Shown: in pieces, positions 1 to 11,346 of the stretch
Layout of the letters: every line of letters begins with the position of its first letter
Position numbering within the stretch: the first letter of the stretch is position 1
Assembly: GCA_027257055.1 (NCBI GenBank)
Contig: JAPVLO010000073.1
Coordinates: 5,074,501-5,138,500, forward strand
Direction: 5' to 3'
Origin: Cephalopachus bancanus
Taxonomy: Eukaryota > Chordata > Mammalia > Primates > Tarsiidae
DNA length: 64,000 bases
The notes under the pieces: model-generated
Databases searched by the model: none
The model's input: only the letters and a program-made list of their open reading frames with translations
What the model was told of the DNA's origin: nothing
Translations under genes and position numbers: made by a program

Positions 1-26
1 TACAGGCTGAGCCACTGAGCCCGGCT
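1..26 (-). mobile_element. Alu 5' head, cut by window edge
   Basis: The first 26 bases are the reverse complement of the 5' head of the younger Alu type seen throughout this window, ending in gagcccggct. The rest of the element lies before the window. Confidence 0.85.
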
Positions 27-1657
27 AGTCCTGCTTCTTGAAAGAATGGCTGGGGATAGGGATGGGGCAGGGTGGCTGGAACCCAGAGAGGAAAATGGCT
101 GTCTGCTCTGTCCAGGCAGGGAGAACCGTACACAGCCACAAAAAGGTTTCTTACCTCAATAATACCTCAAAAGGAGTAGCAAAGGGCTCTGGGATGTGTA
201 GAACTGTATGGTCAGACAAAAATAACTGTGCTGATGACCAAAGCCAGATGAACTCCTTTCCCCCATCCTCGATCTGTGTAACATCCTCGAGTTGTGCCAG
301 CACCCTGGGAAAATTCCAGAAAGGGCTGAGTTAAGTCTTCAATATCTAAGCAGAATGGAGATATGGAATTTTAAAATAAGTTGCTACACAAAACAGTAGT
401 TCTTGTACTCAAGTGCATGGGCTGAGATTTCACTATATGATTCTGAAGTGTGAAGTGCTTCACTACATTTCATGTTAATCAATATGTACATTAATTTTGC
501 TAACACATCAAGAAAGCTTTTATTCCCGACTTTAGGGGTATATCCAAAAACTGGCTGCTTCAGTATCACACAACCACTTATTAAAACAAATATACAATTT
601 CCGACTGTACATCAGATGCATTGCTTCTCCACAGTTGGGGACAGGGGACACTTTTTAATAAAAAGAAGTGCCCAGATTCTTCTATTTGTAGCCAGCTTGA
701 GAGCCAACATTACAGTCGAGTATAGCCACTAAAATGACTGCATGCTTAAATCAATCTTTATTATCAAGGCCTCTTAGGTCACTCAAGTTCATCGGGAGAC
801 CCTTTTACACAGAAGTAAAACATTATTATTTTCACGAATTTGCTTAAAATCACTTTACAATCAGAGGATGCATATGAATTCTCAATTACCAAAGATATTA
901 ATTGTATGATCATCAGCCCATATAACAGTTATGGACTTCCCTGACATAAAATACCTTCTGGATTAGAGGAACTCTCTCTGAAATATCTAAGCAAAGTCAA
1001 GGTAGATTTCCCCTCAGTTGTAGTTTTTCCTTTGAACCTATCATTGATCTTGTCCCAACCTTGGGATTTGAGAGACAGGAAAGAGTGTGTTATCAGTGGC
1101 TCTAGACCCTCCTACCTCTTGCCTTCCAGAGTCAGCTAAGAATTGAACCACACAAAAGACTTGAGGGGTTTTACTGATCAGGAATACCTTTGGTGTCAGA
1201 ATGTTAACAAGTACTTCTTAACTTTTCACTATAAATGACTAATTTGAGATAAATTACTTTTCTTCCCCAGAAGAGCAAACATTAGAAACTGAAAAAAAAA
1301 AAAGGTGGAGAGAGCAGGTAGCATAGCACCCATGCCACTCACAATTAGCACAGTGGTAAAGGTGAATTTCTTTAAGTGGAACTATTAGCTCATGCAATGC
1401 AAAGTAAAAATAGAGCACAGAGATATTTTTAGGACCACGATGCAGATGTGGGTGGGACCCACTATCTTGGGCAGGGTGGAAAGTGAGTGCTAACCATGAT
1501 CTCAGCGTGAACTCCTTGACAGCCCAGGCACAACAGGAGGCTGAGACAGGACATACATGACAAGCGATATAACACAACTAAACTTAGTCTTTCAAATGTA
1601 TGCTCCTAATGGCAGGGACTGGGTCTTCTCTGGATCTTCTCATGTTTGTGTTTAGAA
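27..1657. other. Unique sequence, no gene seen
   Basis: I see no recognisable repeat, splice-bounded exon or long open frame. Short A-runs (for example near 1290) are the only low-complexity sequence. Very old repeat remnants could be missed by eye. Confidence 0.5.
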
Positions 1658-2025
1658 TGTATACAAAGTCTGAAACTTGATATCACCCCAAAATTCATAT
1701 GTCAAAGCCTAACCTCCATTGCAGTAGTATTAAGAGGTGGGAGATTTGGGAAGTGATTAAGTCATGAGGATTCCACTCTTAGGAATAGGCTTAGTGCCCT
1801 TATAACAGAGATTGAAAGGGACTGCTTACCCCTTTTTCCATTTGAGGACACAGCCACAAGACACCATCTATTAAGCAGAGGGCAAGCCTTCACCAGACAC
1901 TGAATCTGCTGGTGCCTTGAATTTGGACTTCTCAGCCTCCAGAACTGTGAGAAGTAAACTGCCATTTAAAAATACATCAACTAATCTCAGGTATTTTGTT
2001 GTGGCAGCCCAAACAGACTAAGACA
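1658..2025 (+). mobile_element. MLT1-type MaLR LTR
   Basis: The stretch follows the MLT1A-like consensus from end to end: ccccaaaattcatatg near the start, then the gaggacacagccacaagac region, ctgaatctgctggtgcc, cagcctccagaactgtgag, and a terminal cagactaagaca. It begins TG and ends CA. No internal retroviral sequence adjoins it, so it is a solo LTR. I see no perfect 5-bp target duplication, which fits its age. Confidence 0.85.
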
Positions 2026-2174
2026 GGGAAAAGCTGCTGAGTTAAATCGAGTATGGGGATCCCTAGAGGACCTCACTTCCTCATGAGCCCAAGGGAAATA
2101 GAAACTTCTAGTAGTTCTGAGACTCTGCCTCTGACTTCCAGCACTCCTCCAGCAACCTTTGCTTGTTTTTATGT

Positions 2175-2965
2175 GTCAGCTTAGTTCTCATTCACATCAT
2201 TTCATTGAGATTCTAAGCATTATCTAGGCATCTGAGACACAAAGATGAGAAACCCAGTTTCTGTTCTCAAAGAAAACATGACCCAAAACTTACAGTATGA
2301 CTTCATACATACCATACCAGAGTGCATAAAAACAGCAAAAGGCCATTTAGCCAACTTGGGACTTTTTAGGAAGTCCCTTGGAGAAAATGGTGCACAGAGC
2401 TAAATTTGGGGATTGATCTGGTAAAGAATGGGGAAAACGCCTTCTAGGAGATGGAACCGTGCAAGACAAGGGGTGGGACTGTGCTGCCACGTGATGCATG
2501 TGAGAAACACCATCAGGCAAAGGCAGATGATGAAGATGAAGCCTCAAGGCACTGGTAAGAAGAATAGATGATATGGTTCTGAGAAAAATTGAGAAGATAA
2601 ATTTGGTGGGCAATAGTAGTGGGTTGGATATTGGGGGGAAGGATGCTCTCAAGATGTCTCAGGCTTCTTGCTTTTGATTGGGTGGAGGATGGCCTGGTGT
2701 AGACCGTGTATAGGAAATACATGAGGAGACAAGAGGAAGATTTAGGGCAAAATTAAAACATATTAGATGAAGTCATTTGAGGTGCATACAGGACATGTAT
2801 TTGGCTACAAAAAGCAAGCAAATGTGCAAGTCTGAAGTTTAAAATTCATGTCAGTGCTTCAGATACACATTTGGAAATTTTAAGCATACGGGGAGCAGTT
2901 AAAACTATGGGAGAGGATGAATTCATTCAAAGAGGTTTAGAATGAGAAGGAAAGTGGGCAAAGTG
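2175..2965 (-). mobile_element. L2 relic, antisense, long
   Basis: The segment reads like the reverse complement of L2. A degraded copy of the 3' end comes first. Next is a region resembling the reverse of the L2 ORF end (aggaagtcccttggagaaaatgg and after). Last is the gaggtgcatacaggacatg ... gggagaggatgaattcattc block. Divergence is high and gaps are likely. This is one of the longest L2 relics in the window. Confidence 0.6.
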
Positions 2966-3184
2966 AGATCCCTTCAATTTATGAGACATTGGCTGAAGGA
3001 TGAGAGGTCATTCACTGAATTCAGGTGTAATGCATGTCATTCACTTGGTCTTTGTTGCCTCAGATGACTTGGTATGGTCTGTACGTGCTAGGGTCTGCCT
3101 GCTTCTCCTAAACTCACTCACCTCCTAAACCTTGTGTTTAACAAATACAAAGCACCTTCATTTGCTCCTATATCTTTTCTTAAA

Positions 3185-3592
3185 AAAAAAATTCTTATTT
3201 TAGATTCAGGGGCACACATGCGTATTTGTTACATGGACCTATTGTGTAGTGGTGGGGATTGGGTCCCAGTGACCCTTTCCCAGATAGGGAACATTGTGTC
3301 CCGTAAGTAGTTTCTGTACCCTAACTCCCCTTTCCTCCCCTGTCTATCATTTCCATCCTTGTGACCGTTTGGCTCCCACGTGTGAGTGAGTACCTGCGAT
3401 GTTCAGTTTTCTGTTTTAGAGTCTGTTTACTTAGGATGATGATCTCCAACTCCATCCATGTTACTGCAAAGGACATGATTTCAATCTTTTTATGAATGTG
3501 TAGTATTCCATGGTGTATATATACCACATTTTCATTATCCACTGATTGGTTAATGGGCATTTAGGTGAACCAACACTCCTATTTCATATGGT
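3185..3592 (-). mobile_element. L1 3' end, 5'-truncated
   Basis: Reverse complement of an L1 3' UTR and the last part of ORF2. Typical antisense landmarks are ctccaactccatccatgtt, gtagtattccatggtgtat and a poly-T-like start at 3181. The element is truncated near 3592. It looks older than the L1 at 11.4-18.6 kb and has a different 3' UTR. Confidence 0.85.
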
Positions 3593-3654
3593 CTGTTAGC
3601 CTGAATCTTTGTTTTTTTTATATTTGGCTCCATAGTAGTTTTAATTCTTCATCC

Positions 3655-3957
3655 GACAGGTGTGGTGGCTCACACCTGTAATCCCAGCACTTTGGGAGGC
3701 AGAGGCGAAGGGAATGCCTGAACCCAGGGGTTTGAGACCATCTCTATGCAACTTGGCAAGAACTTTTCTCTATAATTAATCTATTTTTAAAAAGTTAGCC
3801 AAGTACAGTGTCCCACACCTGTGGTTCCAGCTACTTGGAAGGCTGAGAAAGAAGGATCGCCTGAGCTCAGCAGGTCGAGGCAGTGGTAGCCGTGAGCATG
3901 CCGCTGCACTCCAGCCTGGGTGATAGAGTGAGACTCTGACTAAAAAAAAAAAAAAAA
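3655..3957 (+). mobile_element. Alu, full-length dimer, old
   Basis: Sense Alu with both arms, a degraded middle A-rich linker near 3785-3800 and a 15-base A tail. Imperfect direct repeats aattcttcat and aattctttat flank it, which fits a target-site duplication. Many CpG sites are lost. Confidence 0.9.
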
Positions 3958-4289
3958 TTCTTTATTTATCAAACCATTGAGTTCAATCTGTTGATTTCCT
4001 AGACTTGTGTGAGGTCTTCCAGGCTTCTTGGCTTCATGGAGAAACACAGGGAAAGACACATGGTAGAATTCAGTGGTTTGTAAACTTTTTTTTTTCCTAT
4101 CAGTAGGATCAATGTTTCAAATGAGCTGTAGTAAATGAAAGTTAAATCAGGACTGTTCTAATTAAAGCTGAGTGTGTGTCCCAGAGCAACTCCCATTCAA
4201 ATCTGCCCTAATCTCTCCAGTAGCCCCTAAGGCATTTCCTTAGAACCCTGGAGCTTTAGTGGAAATGGGCACTGTTGTAGGGTAATTAG

Positions 4290-4500
4290 TATGTACTTTA
4301 GGGAGGGTTTAAACCCTGATTCTGTGGCTTACTGGCTATTGATTTGTCTTTGGACTGATTGCTTAGTTTTTATGAGCCTTAGATCCTTCAGTTGTAAAAT
4401 ATAATGACTTCGTGGACTTCTTAGTGTCAGATGAGATCATGTGTCAAAGCAAAGAGCAAAGGGCATGGGAGTATCAATACATGTTAACTGCTTTCGCCAT
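4290..4500 (+). mobile_element. MIR relic
   Basis: Weak but collinear match to the MIR core and 3' part: a ctgtggcttactggct segment, then tagatccttcagttgtaaaat, a block with agatgagatcatgtg, and a final tatcaatacatgttaact. The order and spacing are right for a mammalian-wide interspersed repeat. Confidence 0.65.
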
Positions 4501-4534
4501 ATCTAGGTCTTGAACAATTTTTGGAATCAAAATT

Positions 4535-4612
4535 AAATCATGGAGTCTTACGGTAGGAAAGGGTTGAGAGCAATCAAGTCCAACCTGTTCAGGGAGTTCC
4601 TTTCAAAATGAC
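4535..4612 (+). mobile_element. L3/CR1-like LINE relic
   Basis: The short stretch from tcatggagtcttacgg to caatcaagtccaacctgttc resembles the well-known CR1/L3 block (hit, ggaaagg, ...agtccaaccc). It is a fragment only, and a chance match is possible. Confidence 0.4.
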
Positions 4613-4934
4613 CTAGTAACTCCCTGAAGATTGCTTAGAGGCTGGGAGCTCTTCCTTTTTTTTTTTTTTTTTTTTGGTGATAGATTCTGCTTCATCATCT
4701 ACATCTCAGACCGGGTAAACAATCTGACCTGTTATTCTAAGATTTATTCTTTGGAGCAACACACATTATGTAGTCAATCAAGTTTTCATTGCAATCATTA
4801 AAATTTTAAAGCCAGATTACCAAGTGTTAGAGAAATGATGATTTTGTTTTGGTTAAAATATATATAAACATACTCAAATATGTGTGAATCTATGCATATA
4901 GAGGCAACATCTGTCAAAATTTATATTATTATTA

Positions 4935-5213
4935 TTTTTTTTATCTTGGAGCCTCACTCTGTCATCCAGGCTGGAGTGCAATGGTACACTCATGGCCACT
5001 GTGGCCTCAACTTGCTGGGCTTAGGAGATCCTCCCGCCTCAGCCTTCCAACTACCCAGAACTACAGGCGTGTGCTACCATGCCTGGCTAATTTTTGTAGA
5101 GACCAGGCTTGCTAAGTTGCCCAGGCTGGTTTCAAACTCCTGGGCTCAGGCAGTCTTTTCGCCTCTGCCTCACAAAGTGCTGGGATTACAGGTGTAAGCC
5201 ACCATGCCCGGTC
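4935..5213 (-). mobile_element. Alu, antisense, full length
   Basis: Both antisense arms are present. The right arm opens with a T-run and tcactctgtcatccaggctg. The left arm ends in taagccaccatgcccggtc. It lacks the GC-rich hairpin changes of the younger Alus, so it belongs to an older AluJ-like layer. Confidence 0.9.
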
Positions 5214-6030
5214 TATATACAAATTTAATGGTGGTTAACTATGTCTTGGTATTATAAAGGCATTTCTTCTTTATGAAAATTCTTTTTAAATGATTTTTCT
5301 CCTCTAATAAATATGTGTTTCCACACACTGTCTTTTTCTGGTCTTAATCCTCATAACAAATGTTAAAGATAGATGGAGGAGATATCTTCATTCTGCCCAA
5401 AAATTACATGCACATTCCCCACACCCCACACCCACACTCATACTGCCCCAACCTAAAACTCAGAAGGATGATATTGTTTTCTGAGTGTGGTTTTCAGAGG
5501 TTTATTGGGAATGATGGAGCAATAATTAACTTCAGATTTTTCTCACTATTATTCTTTCCACCCACCACACCTTCTGTTTTGTTTTGTGTTTCTGTCTTTA
5601 GTAGTTGAAATGTCCCAGTTCCCTTAGCTCTGCTGCTTTTGACATAACTTGCAGATTTCCTATCATTTGGGTCATTATTCCCTGAATGCATTCCTGTCTG
5701 TTAACTTCCTAATTAAAATGAGGCATCTAGACATGCGCATAATACTCAGGTGTAATCTGAAAAGCACATAATATAGTTTATTACCTTCCTTGATGAGAAC
5801 ATTACACATTTATAAAATCAAGACATAATACTTTTATTAAATATGCATGCATTTCAGCTCATTTAAAAACAATATTTTATATCTTCATTATGAAAGTAAT
5901 ATACATTCACTGTAGGATAGGACATTCGATAAGTACAAACAAAGGATCCAAAAAAAAAAAATCACTCATATATCACCCATAGTTCCTCTGCCCCAAACCA
6001 ACTTCTCTAAATACTGTAATTTGTGTCTTT
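5214..6030. other. Unique or very old sequence, no gene
   Basis: No gene is seen. Part of 5870-6010, which has an A-run at 5951-5961, may be a very old LINE tail, but I cannot place it. Confidence 0.4.
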
Positions 6031-6034
6031 TCCC

Positions 6035-6165
6035 ACCAGAAAAGAAGCTCTATGGGGACAGGATTTTGATTTATTTTGTACAAGGCTCACTTCATGACTA
6101 GATCATTACTTGGTCTATTAGTTGGCACTTAATTGAATTTGTTGAGTGATTGAATAAAACATTCA
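6035..6165 (+). mobile_element. L2 3' end relic
   Basis: The order of gctctatggggacagg, a middle acaaggctcacttcatg segment and a closing ttgaatttgttgagtgattg matches the sense L2 3' terminus (gggcaggg ... caataaatatttgttgaatgaa). Confidence 0.55.
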
Positions 6166-6790
6166 TGTATACATAAATCTGTAAAACTTTGTATTCTGAC
6201 TTTTTTCAGCTTATATTATTTGTCTTATTACATATTTTTCTTATTATAAAATCTATCATCATAACTATCGCATAATACTCGAGTGAATATACTGTTCTTT
6301 TCTTTTTTTTTTTTTAGTGGGAGTCTCACTCTGTCGCCCAGACTGGAGTGCAGTGGTTGCTCCCGGCCACCGCAGCCTCGACCTGCTGGGCTCCGGTGAT
6401 CTTTCTGCCTCAGCCTTCCAAGTAGCCGGAATTACAGGCATGCGCTACCACGCCCGGCTGATTTTTTGATTTATTGTAGAGATGAGGTCTCGCTGCCCAG
6501 GCGGGTCTCGAACCCACGAGCTCAGGCAATCCACTCACCTCAGCCTCCCAAAGGTGTGGGATTACAGGCTGAGCCACTGAGCCCGACTTATACTGTTCTT
6601 TTATTGGACACGTGTTTTTTCTTTTTTTACATTTTACTGCAATAACAAATAATGCTACACAAACATCTTTGTGCAGATTTTTATTATTTTTGAGAAATGT
6701 TTTTGCAGGTATTTTCCAAGTGAAATGTTGGGTCAAAGATGAGACTGTTAAAAAAAAATTCCTCTTCCTCTCCACTTTTACATAGACCTT
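6166..6790 (-). mobile_element. Old L1 (L1M-type) relic, split by an Alu
   Basis: Antisense L1 3'-region landmarks lie on both sides of the Alu. After it comes aataatgctacacaaacatc, then ttgtgcagatttttatt and tgaaatgttgggtcaaag. Divergence is strong, and the left boundary is uncertain. Confidence 0.5.
6303..6587 (-). mobile_element. Alu, antisense, younger subfamily, with TSD
   Basis: Full dimer in antisense with ccggccaccgcagcctcgac and the ctcgctgcccaggcggg form (5-nt deletion subfamily). The flanks repeat tatactgttctttt on both sides, giving a clean target-site duplication. It splits an old L1 relic. Confidence 0.95.
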
Positions 6791-7220
6791 GAGTACATAT
6801 TGAATGTGTGGTCATTTTCTGTCATTAAACATCCAGCTATTTTTCACTTCAGAATCTACACATCTGTGCTTTTGGTGCGTACTGCAGGCAGTATGAATTC
6901 ATGTTACTGTGCCATGCTTGTCTATATTTCCTTTCATTTTGCGAGACCAACCACTTCTTTCTTTCTGGACAGAATTAAGTAGCAGTTCCACTTTTTGCTT
7001 CCATTACCTTCTGAGAGATGAAATTGTCAGCAAGACAAGTTAAAAATTTGTCTGATGCTCAGCTTTTTAGTATAATGAGATTTCTAGCAGATGTCTTTAT
7101 AGTGGAAGTGCCCCATTAATGTTGTATTTTTTCTCTGTGACAGATTTTTAATCTGTGTTAAGAAAGCAATGTCCATATCTTTTGTCAGGCTGGGCAGTCT
7201 CTTACACCGTATTCCTACAG
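6791..7220. other. No gene or clear repeat
   Basis: AT-rich sequence with no recognisable gene or repeat. Confidence 0.4.
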
Positions 7221-7241
7221 TGTCTCTCTCTCTCTCTCTCT
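7221..7241. repeat. (TC)n microsatellite
   Basis: An uninterrupted TC dinucleotide run of about ten units. Confidence 0.95.
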
Positions 7242-7458
7242 TCATGTGACTTTTCTCTTGTTAAAAACAAAATAGGAACTTTTAAAATAAAAATAAAGAC
7301 CGTGAATATTTAGATCTAATTTTAGAGGTCATACATATCATCCCAAGAAATGCTAAAAAATTTTAAGAAGAAACCCTCAAATAATCCCAAATTGCACGAT
7401 TTTAAACATAATATCTGTTAACATTTTGTCATATTTTGTCTAGATTTTTCTCTCTCTT

Positions 7459-7540
<82 letters not shown>
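7459..7540. repeat. (TG)n microsatellite
   Basis: About 40 TG units, broken once by a gtgatgtg interruption near 7500. It sits at the edge of an old L1 tail. Confidence 0.97.
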
Positions 7541-7541
<1 letters not shown>

Positions 7542-7544
7542 AAA

Positions 7545-8090
7545 CATAACTGGAACAAAACTGCATGGGTAACTTTTATCTTGACATATATTTACATTAT
7601 ACATATTTTCTTAAGATTTTAAAAACTTCTGGGAAAAAATGTTAATTTAATGATTATATAAATTTTATCATAGAGACAGGCTATTGCTAATTTAATCATC
7701 TTCCTGTATTTGTCATCTGTTTCAATTTATCACTAGTAAAAATAATTCTTCTACAAATATCATAATATGTAAATCTGTATATATACCTGTGATCATTTTT
7801 CCTGGATAGATATCTAGATGTAGAATTTCCTGGAGAGTATGTCACATGGCTGGAAGCTGTGTCTGTATGTTCCTGTGTTCCTGTACCCTTGTCATCACTG
7901 AGCATTTGTAATCTTTGTCAATTTTACAGGTGAAATGAACCTTTTAGAGTTTTAATGCTCATTTGATGATTAGTGAGGATAAACTTCTTCATCTTTTAGG
8001 CAGGTCACTTTGATTTTTTCCTAATTGGAGACTATTCTTTTTGCTCCTCCTATGCAGGAATTGACAATATTTTTCTATTTACTCATATCT
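7545..8090 (-). mobile_element. Old L1 (L1M-type) 3' region, antisense
   Basis: Diverged antisense landmarks appear in order: tttttcctggatagatatc, then a gtagaatttcctggagag segment, and later ctcatttgatgattagtgag. These match the ORF2 end and 3' UTR of old mammalian L1 subfamilies. Confidence 0.55.
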
Positions 8091-8321
8091 TTTTTTCAGT
8101 AAGGTAGTTTTTAACTTAATTTTTATTTTTAACATTCATTTATATACATACTTTTACAAATCAAATATTATTATAAGGCCTATCACTACCAAGAGCAGCC
8201 CTAGGCTCACTCCTATCCCCCCAACTCCACTTTTTCAGAGTCATCCACTTTAAGCCCTCTTGGCTGTCATCTGCCTTTTATCCCATATTTCTGAATAACA
8301 TGCTAAGATAGTTACTTAACT

Positions 8322-8593
8322 TTTTGTTTTTTAGCTGGAATCTTATTCTGTCACCCAGACTGGAGTACAGTGATACTATCACCATTCACCACAGTCTTGA
8401 CCTCCTGGGCTCAGGTGATCCTTCCACTTCAGCCACCCAAGTAGCTGGGACTACAGATGCACACCATCACGTCTAGCTACTTTAAAATTTTTTTTTGTAG
8501 CGAAGAGGTCTCCTATGTTGTCCAGGCTGTTCTCAAGTCCAAGGCGCAAACAACTAATCTTCTGTCTTCAGCCTCCCAAAGGTGCTAGGATTA
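8322..8593 (-). mobile_element. Alu, antisense, old
   Basis: Both arms are present but diverged (tcttattctgtcacccagac ... gcctcccaaaggtgctagga). The last bases of the 5' head are missing or replaced by a short ATT repeat. Confidence 0.9.
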
Positions 8594-8967
8594 TTATTAT
8601 TTAAAAATTTTTAATTTAGAAATTATTGACTTGCTGTTATGAAATTGTCTTATAGTTTCTCCACTGCCACCAATAAATATTTCTTCTTCGTCTCACCTCT
8701 CAAATATTCATTACTAATTTATTCTCAAACCATCTGAAGCTGTAAAGCTCTTGTCAAGATGATAACAGAAAGCAGAAGACTGTTTCCTTTACCTCTTTCT
8801 TGCCCTGGATTTCATGTCTCTTGCTTGTGTTACTCCCTTCAGCAGTTTCCTAGAAAAGAATGTACAAGACATAATGTTTCTGAGATCCTATGTACTTTTA
8901 AATTTGCCATTATACTTGAGCAACAGTTTGACTTTTTATGTATTGCTATATTAAAAATAGTATCCCA
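8594..8967. other. No gene or clear repeat
   Basis: Short unique stretch between two Alus. No exon-like signal is seen. Confidence 0.4.
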
Positions 8968-9256
8968 GGCCGGGCTTGGTGGCTCAGCGTGTAATCCAGC
9001 ACTTTGGGAGGCTGACGCGAGTGGTTTGCCCAAGCCCACGGGTTTGAGACCAGCCTGGGCAACTTGGCGAGACCTTGTCTCTACAATAGATAAAAAATTA
9101 GCCAGGTGTGGTAGCGCGTGCCTGTAGTGCCGGCTACTTGGAAGGCTGAGGTGGAAGGATGGCTAGAGCCCAACAGGTGGACATTGGGCTGGCTGTGAGT
9201 GTGCCACTGCACTCCAGCCTGGGCGACAGAGTGAGACTCCAACTAAAAGAAAAAAC
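8968..9256 (+). mobile_element. Alu, sense, intermediate age
   Basis: Full dimer starting ggccgggcttggtggctcag. It already has the agcgtg A-box change and the acaatagat linker typical of the younger local Alus, but keeps caacttggcgagacc. It therefore predates the 5-nt deletion subfamily. Weak flanking repeat aatagtatccc / aatattccc. Confidence 0.9.
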
Positions 9257-9319
9257 TAATATTCCCTCAGAATAAAAACAAAACAATGACTCAATTGCGT
9301 TCTAGTTTCTAGGATTTTT

Positions 9320-9628
9320 TTTGTTTTAATTTTATTTTTTATTTTCTTTTAGTCAGGGGTTCACTCTGTCACTTAGCTGGAGTGCAATGACACAATCACT
9401 GTTCACTGCAGCATCAAACTCCAACACACAAGGGATCCTCTTCCCTCAGCTTCCTGAGTAGTTGGGACTACAGGTGTGTGCCACTACGTATAGCTAATTT
9501 TTCTATTTTTGTAGAGAGAGAGTCTTGCTTTGTTGCCCAGGATGATCTCAAACCCTTGACCTCAAGTGATCATCCTGCCTCAGACTCCCAAAGTGCTGGT
9601 ATTATAGGTATGAACCACTCTTCCTGGC
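9320..9628 (-). mobile_element. Alu, antisense, old
   Basis: Antisense dimer with tcactctgtcacttagctgg at the right arm and gaaccactcttcctggct at the 5' head. It has an AluJ-like layout without the younger hairpin changes. Confidence 0.88.
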
Positions 9629-10061
9629 TCAGGATTGCTATAGAGAAGTCTGATATATTTATCTTTCTACCCTTCATATTTGACTTGCATTTTCTCTTTG
9701 CAAGTAAGCTCTAAAATCTTCATTTTTATTCCTAGTTTTCTGGCGTTGCAGCCTTTGTTAGTATGGGAAATCAGCCCCACTCTCAACTGTTTTAGAGTTC
9801 TGGATCTTTAGCTTCTCCAAAAACTAAACCTCCTATATTCTAGGAGCAGTTACCTTGCTTGAGAAATAAGATGACTGTGGGAAGGGATTTTTTTGGAATT
9901 TTTTTTGTTCATTCTTTCACTTGTTTGCTCATCCAGTCATTCTTTTTTGCATTCAACAAACACTTATTAAATACTAGTAATGTGGCAAGCACATTACTAG
10001 TGCCTGGCAATGGGGGAACAGGGAAACATATTTTCTCTAGAGGAGGCCATCTTTCGCCATC
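9629..10061. other. Unique sequence with a possible L2 fragment
   Basis: No gene. The part at about 9945-10015 (caacaaacacttattaaata ... agtgcctggcaatggggg) looks like the reverse of an L2 3' end, with low confidence. Confidence 0.4.
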
Positions 10062-10376
10062 TTTTTTTTTTTTTTTTTTAGTTGGGGTCTCAGTCTGTTG
10101 CTCAGGCTGGAATGTGAAATGTAGTGGAATGATCATAACGATCACCGCTCATGGCAGCATCAACCTCCTGGGTTGAGACGATCCTTCCACTTCAGCCTCC
10201 CTTGTAGCTGGAACTACAGGCTCACTACCAGGCCTGGCTAATGTATTTTTTACTTTTGGAGAGACGAAGTTTCACTATGGCACCCAGTCTGATCTCGAAC
10301 TCCTGGAATCAAGCAATTCACCTGTCTCAGCGTCCTAAAGTGCTGGGATTACAGGTGTGAGCCACCGTGCCCAGCC
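10062..10376 (-). mobile_element. Alu, antisense, old
   Basis: Starts with a 17-base T-run. Both arms are visible, and the element ends in gtgagccaccgtgcccagcc. A short insertion (near 10112-10122) lies in the right arm. Confidence 0.9.
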
Positions 10377-11296
10377 CTTTATCCTTTATTAGTATTATGA
10401 TAGTGATTTTTTTCTGTTCTTTAATATTACATCCTAATTTTTACCTCTCTCTTACCATAAGTTTTGAATTTTCTGCAACCGCTTGGTGTCCTTTTTTTAG
10501 TCATCTAATTGGAAGAGCATTTGTTGGTACCACACTGTGCCAAATTCAGTGTTTGGGTCAGGAAACACAGGTGAGCAAGCCTGGAATCTTTGCCTAAACT
10601 TCCATGTTAGCTTTCTTTATTTGCTGTCTGTGCCTAGAGACTGGGAAACTCACAGAGACTTACTTTTCTCCAGGGCTCCTGGAAAACACATCTTTCTTTC
10701 TCTCTCTCTCTTAGATCCATAATCTTAGATTTAAAGAAAAAAGAAATTTCACCTCCTCTCCAAATCCAGTACTCCAACTGAGGGGAAAGAAGACCAGCAT
10801 AAATGGGCCTTTTCTTTTTTCTTCTCTGATCAGTAGTGTTTGGAGTTTTGTGGCAGTATGGAGAGGGTGAAGGTAGGGTGGATGCTACTGGAAACATTCT
10901 GTTCAGACTATTTATTAAGCTCAAAAGACACAAATTTAAGAATTTATCTCTCCTCATTCCCCCTTGAAGCTATGAAGGTTGAGAGTGAGCAACATTACAG
11001 GGCAAAACCAAAGCATGGAAAAGAACATCGATTAGTGACATTCCATTTCTTTCCCTCACCATCAAAGTCTCCATTTCTTTGGTAATCAGATCAAAAAGTT
11101 ATTTGTCAATTACTTTACCAGCTCTGATCTTTGCTGTTAAAACAACACTACAAACTTGCTCCTAACACATTTTTATTCTATATCGCATGCACATAGGTGT
11201 TGGGAATTCTTGGATTCTTTACTTGCCAACCAAACTTTTGTTAAGTTTTCTTTAAAACAAAGTTCTGTGTATGTGTTTCAAAGGAAAATTTGAAAT
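10377..11296. other. Unique sequence, no gene seen
   Basis: No repeat is recognised. Several short open frames overlap here on both strands, but none has a codon pattern or flanking splice signal that supports an exon. Confidence 0.45.
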
Positions 11297-11346
11297 AGAA
11301 TAGTAGAATGTAGATAGTAGAATATTGAATATAGATAATAGAATCG
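11297..11346. repeat. Degenerate TAGAATA-type tandem repeat
   Basis: Repeated units of the form atagaatagtagaatgtag form a short, AT-rich, imperfect tandem array just before the L1 at 11.38 kb. Confidence 0.6.
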
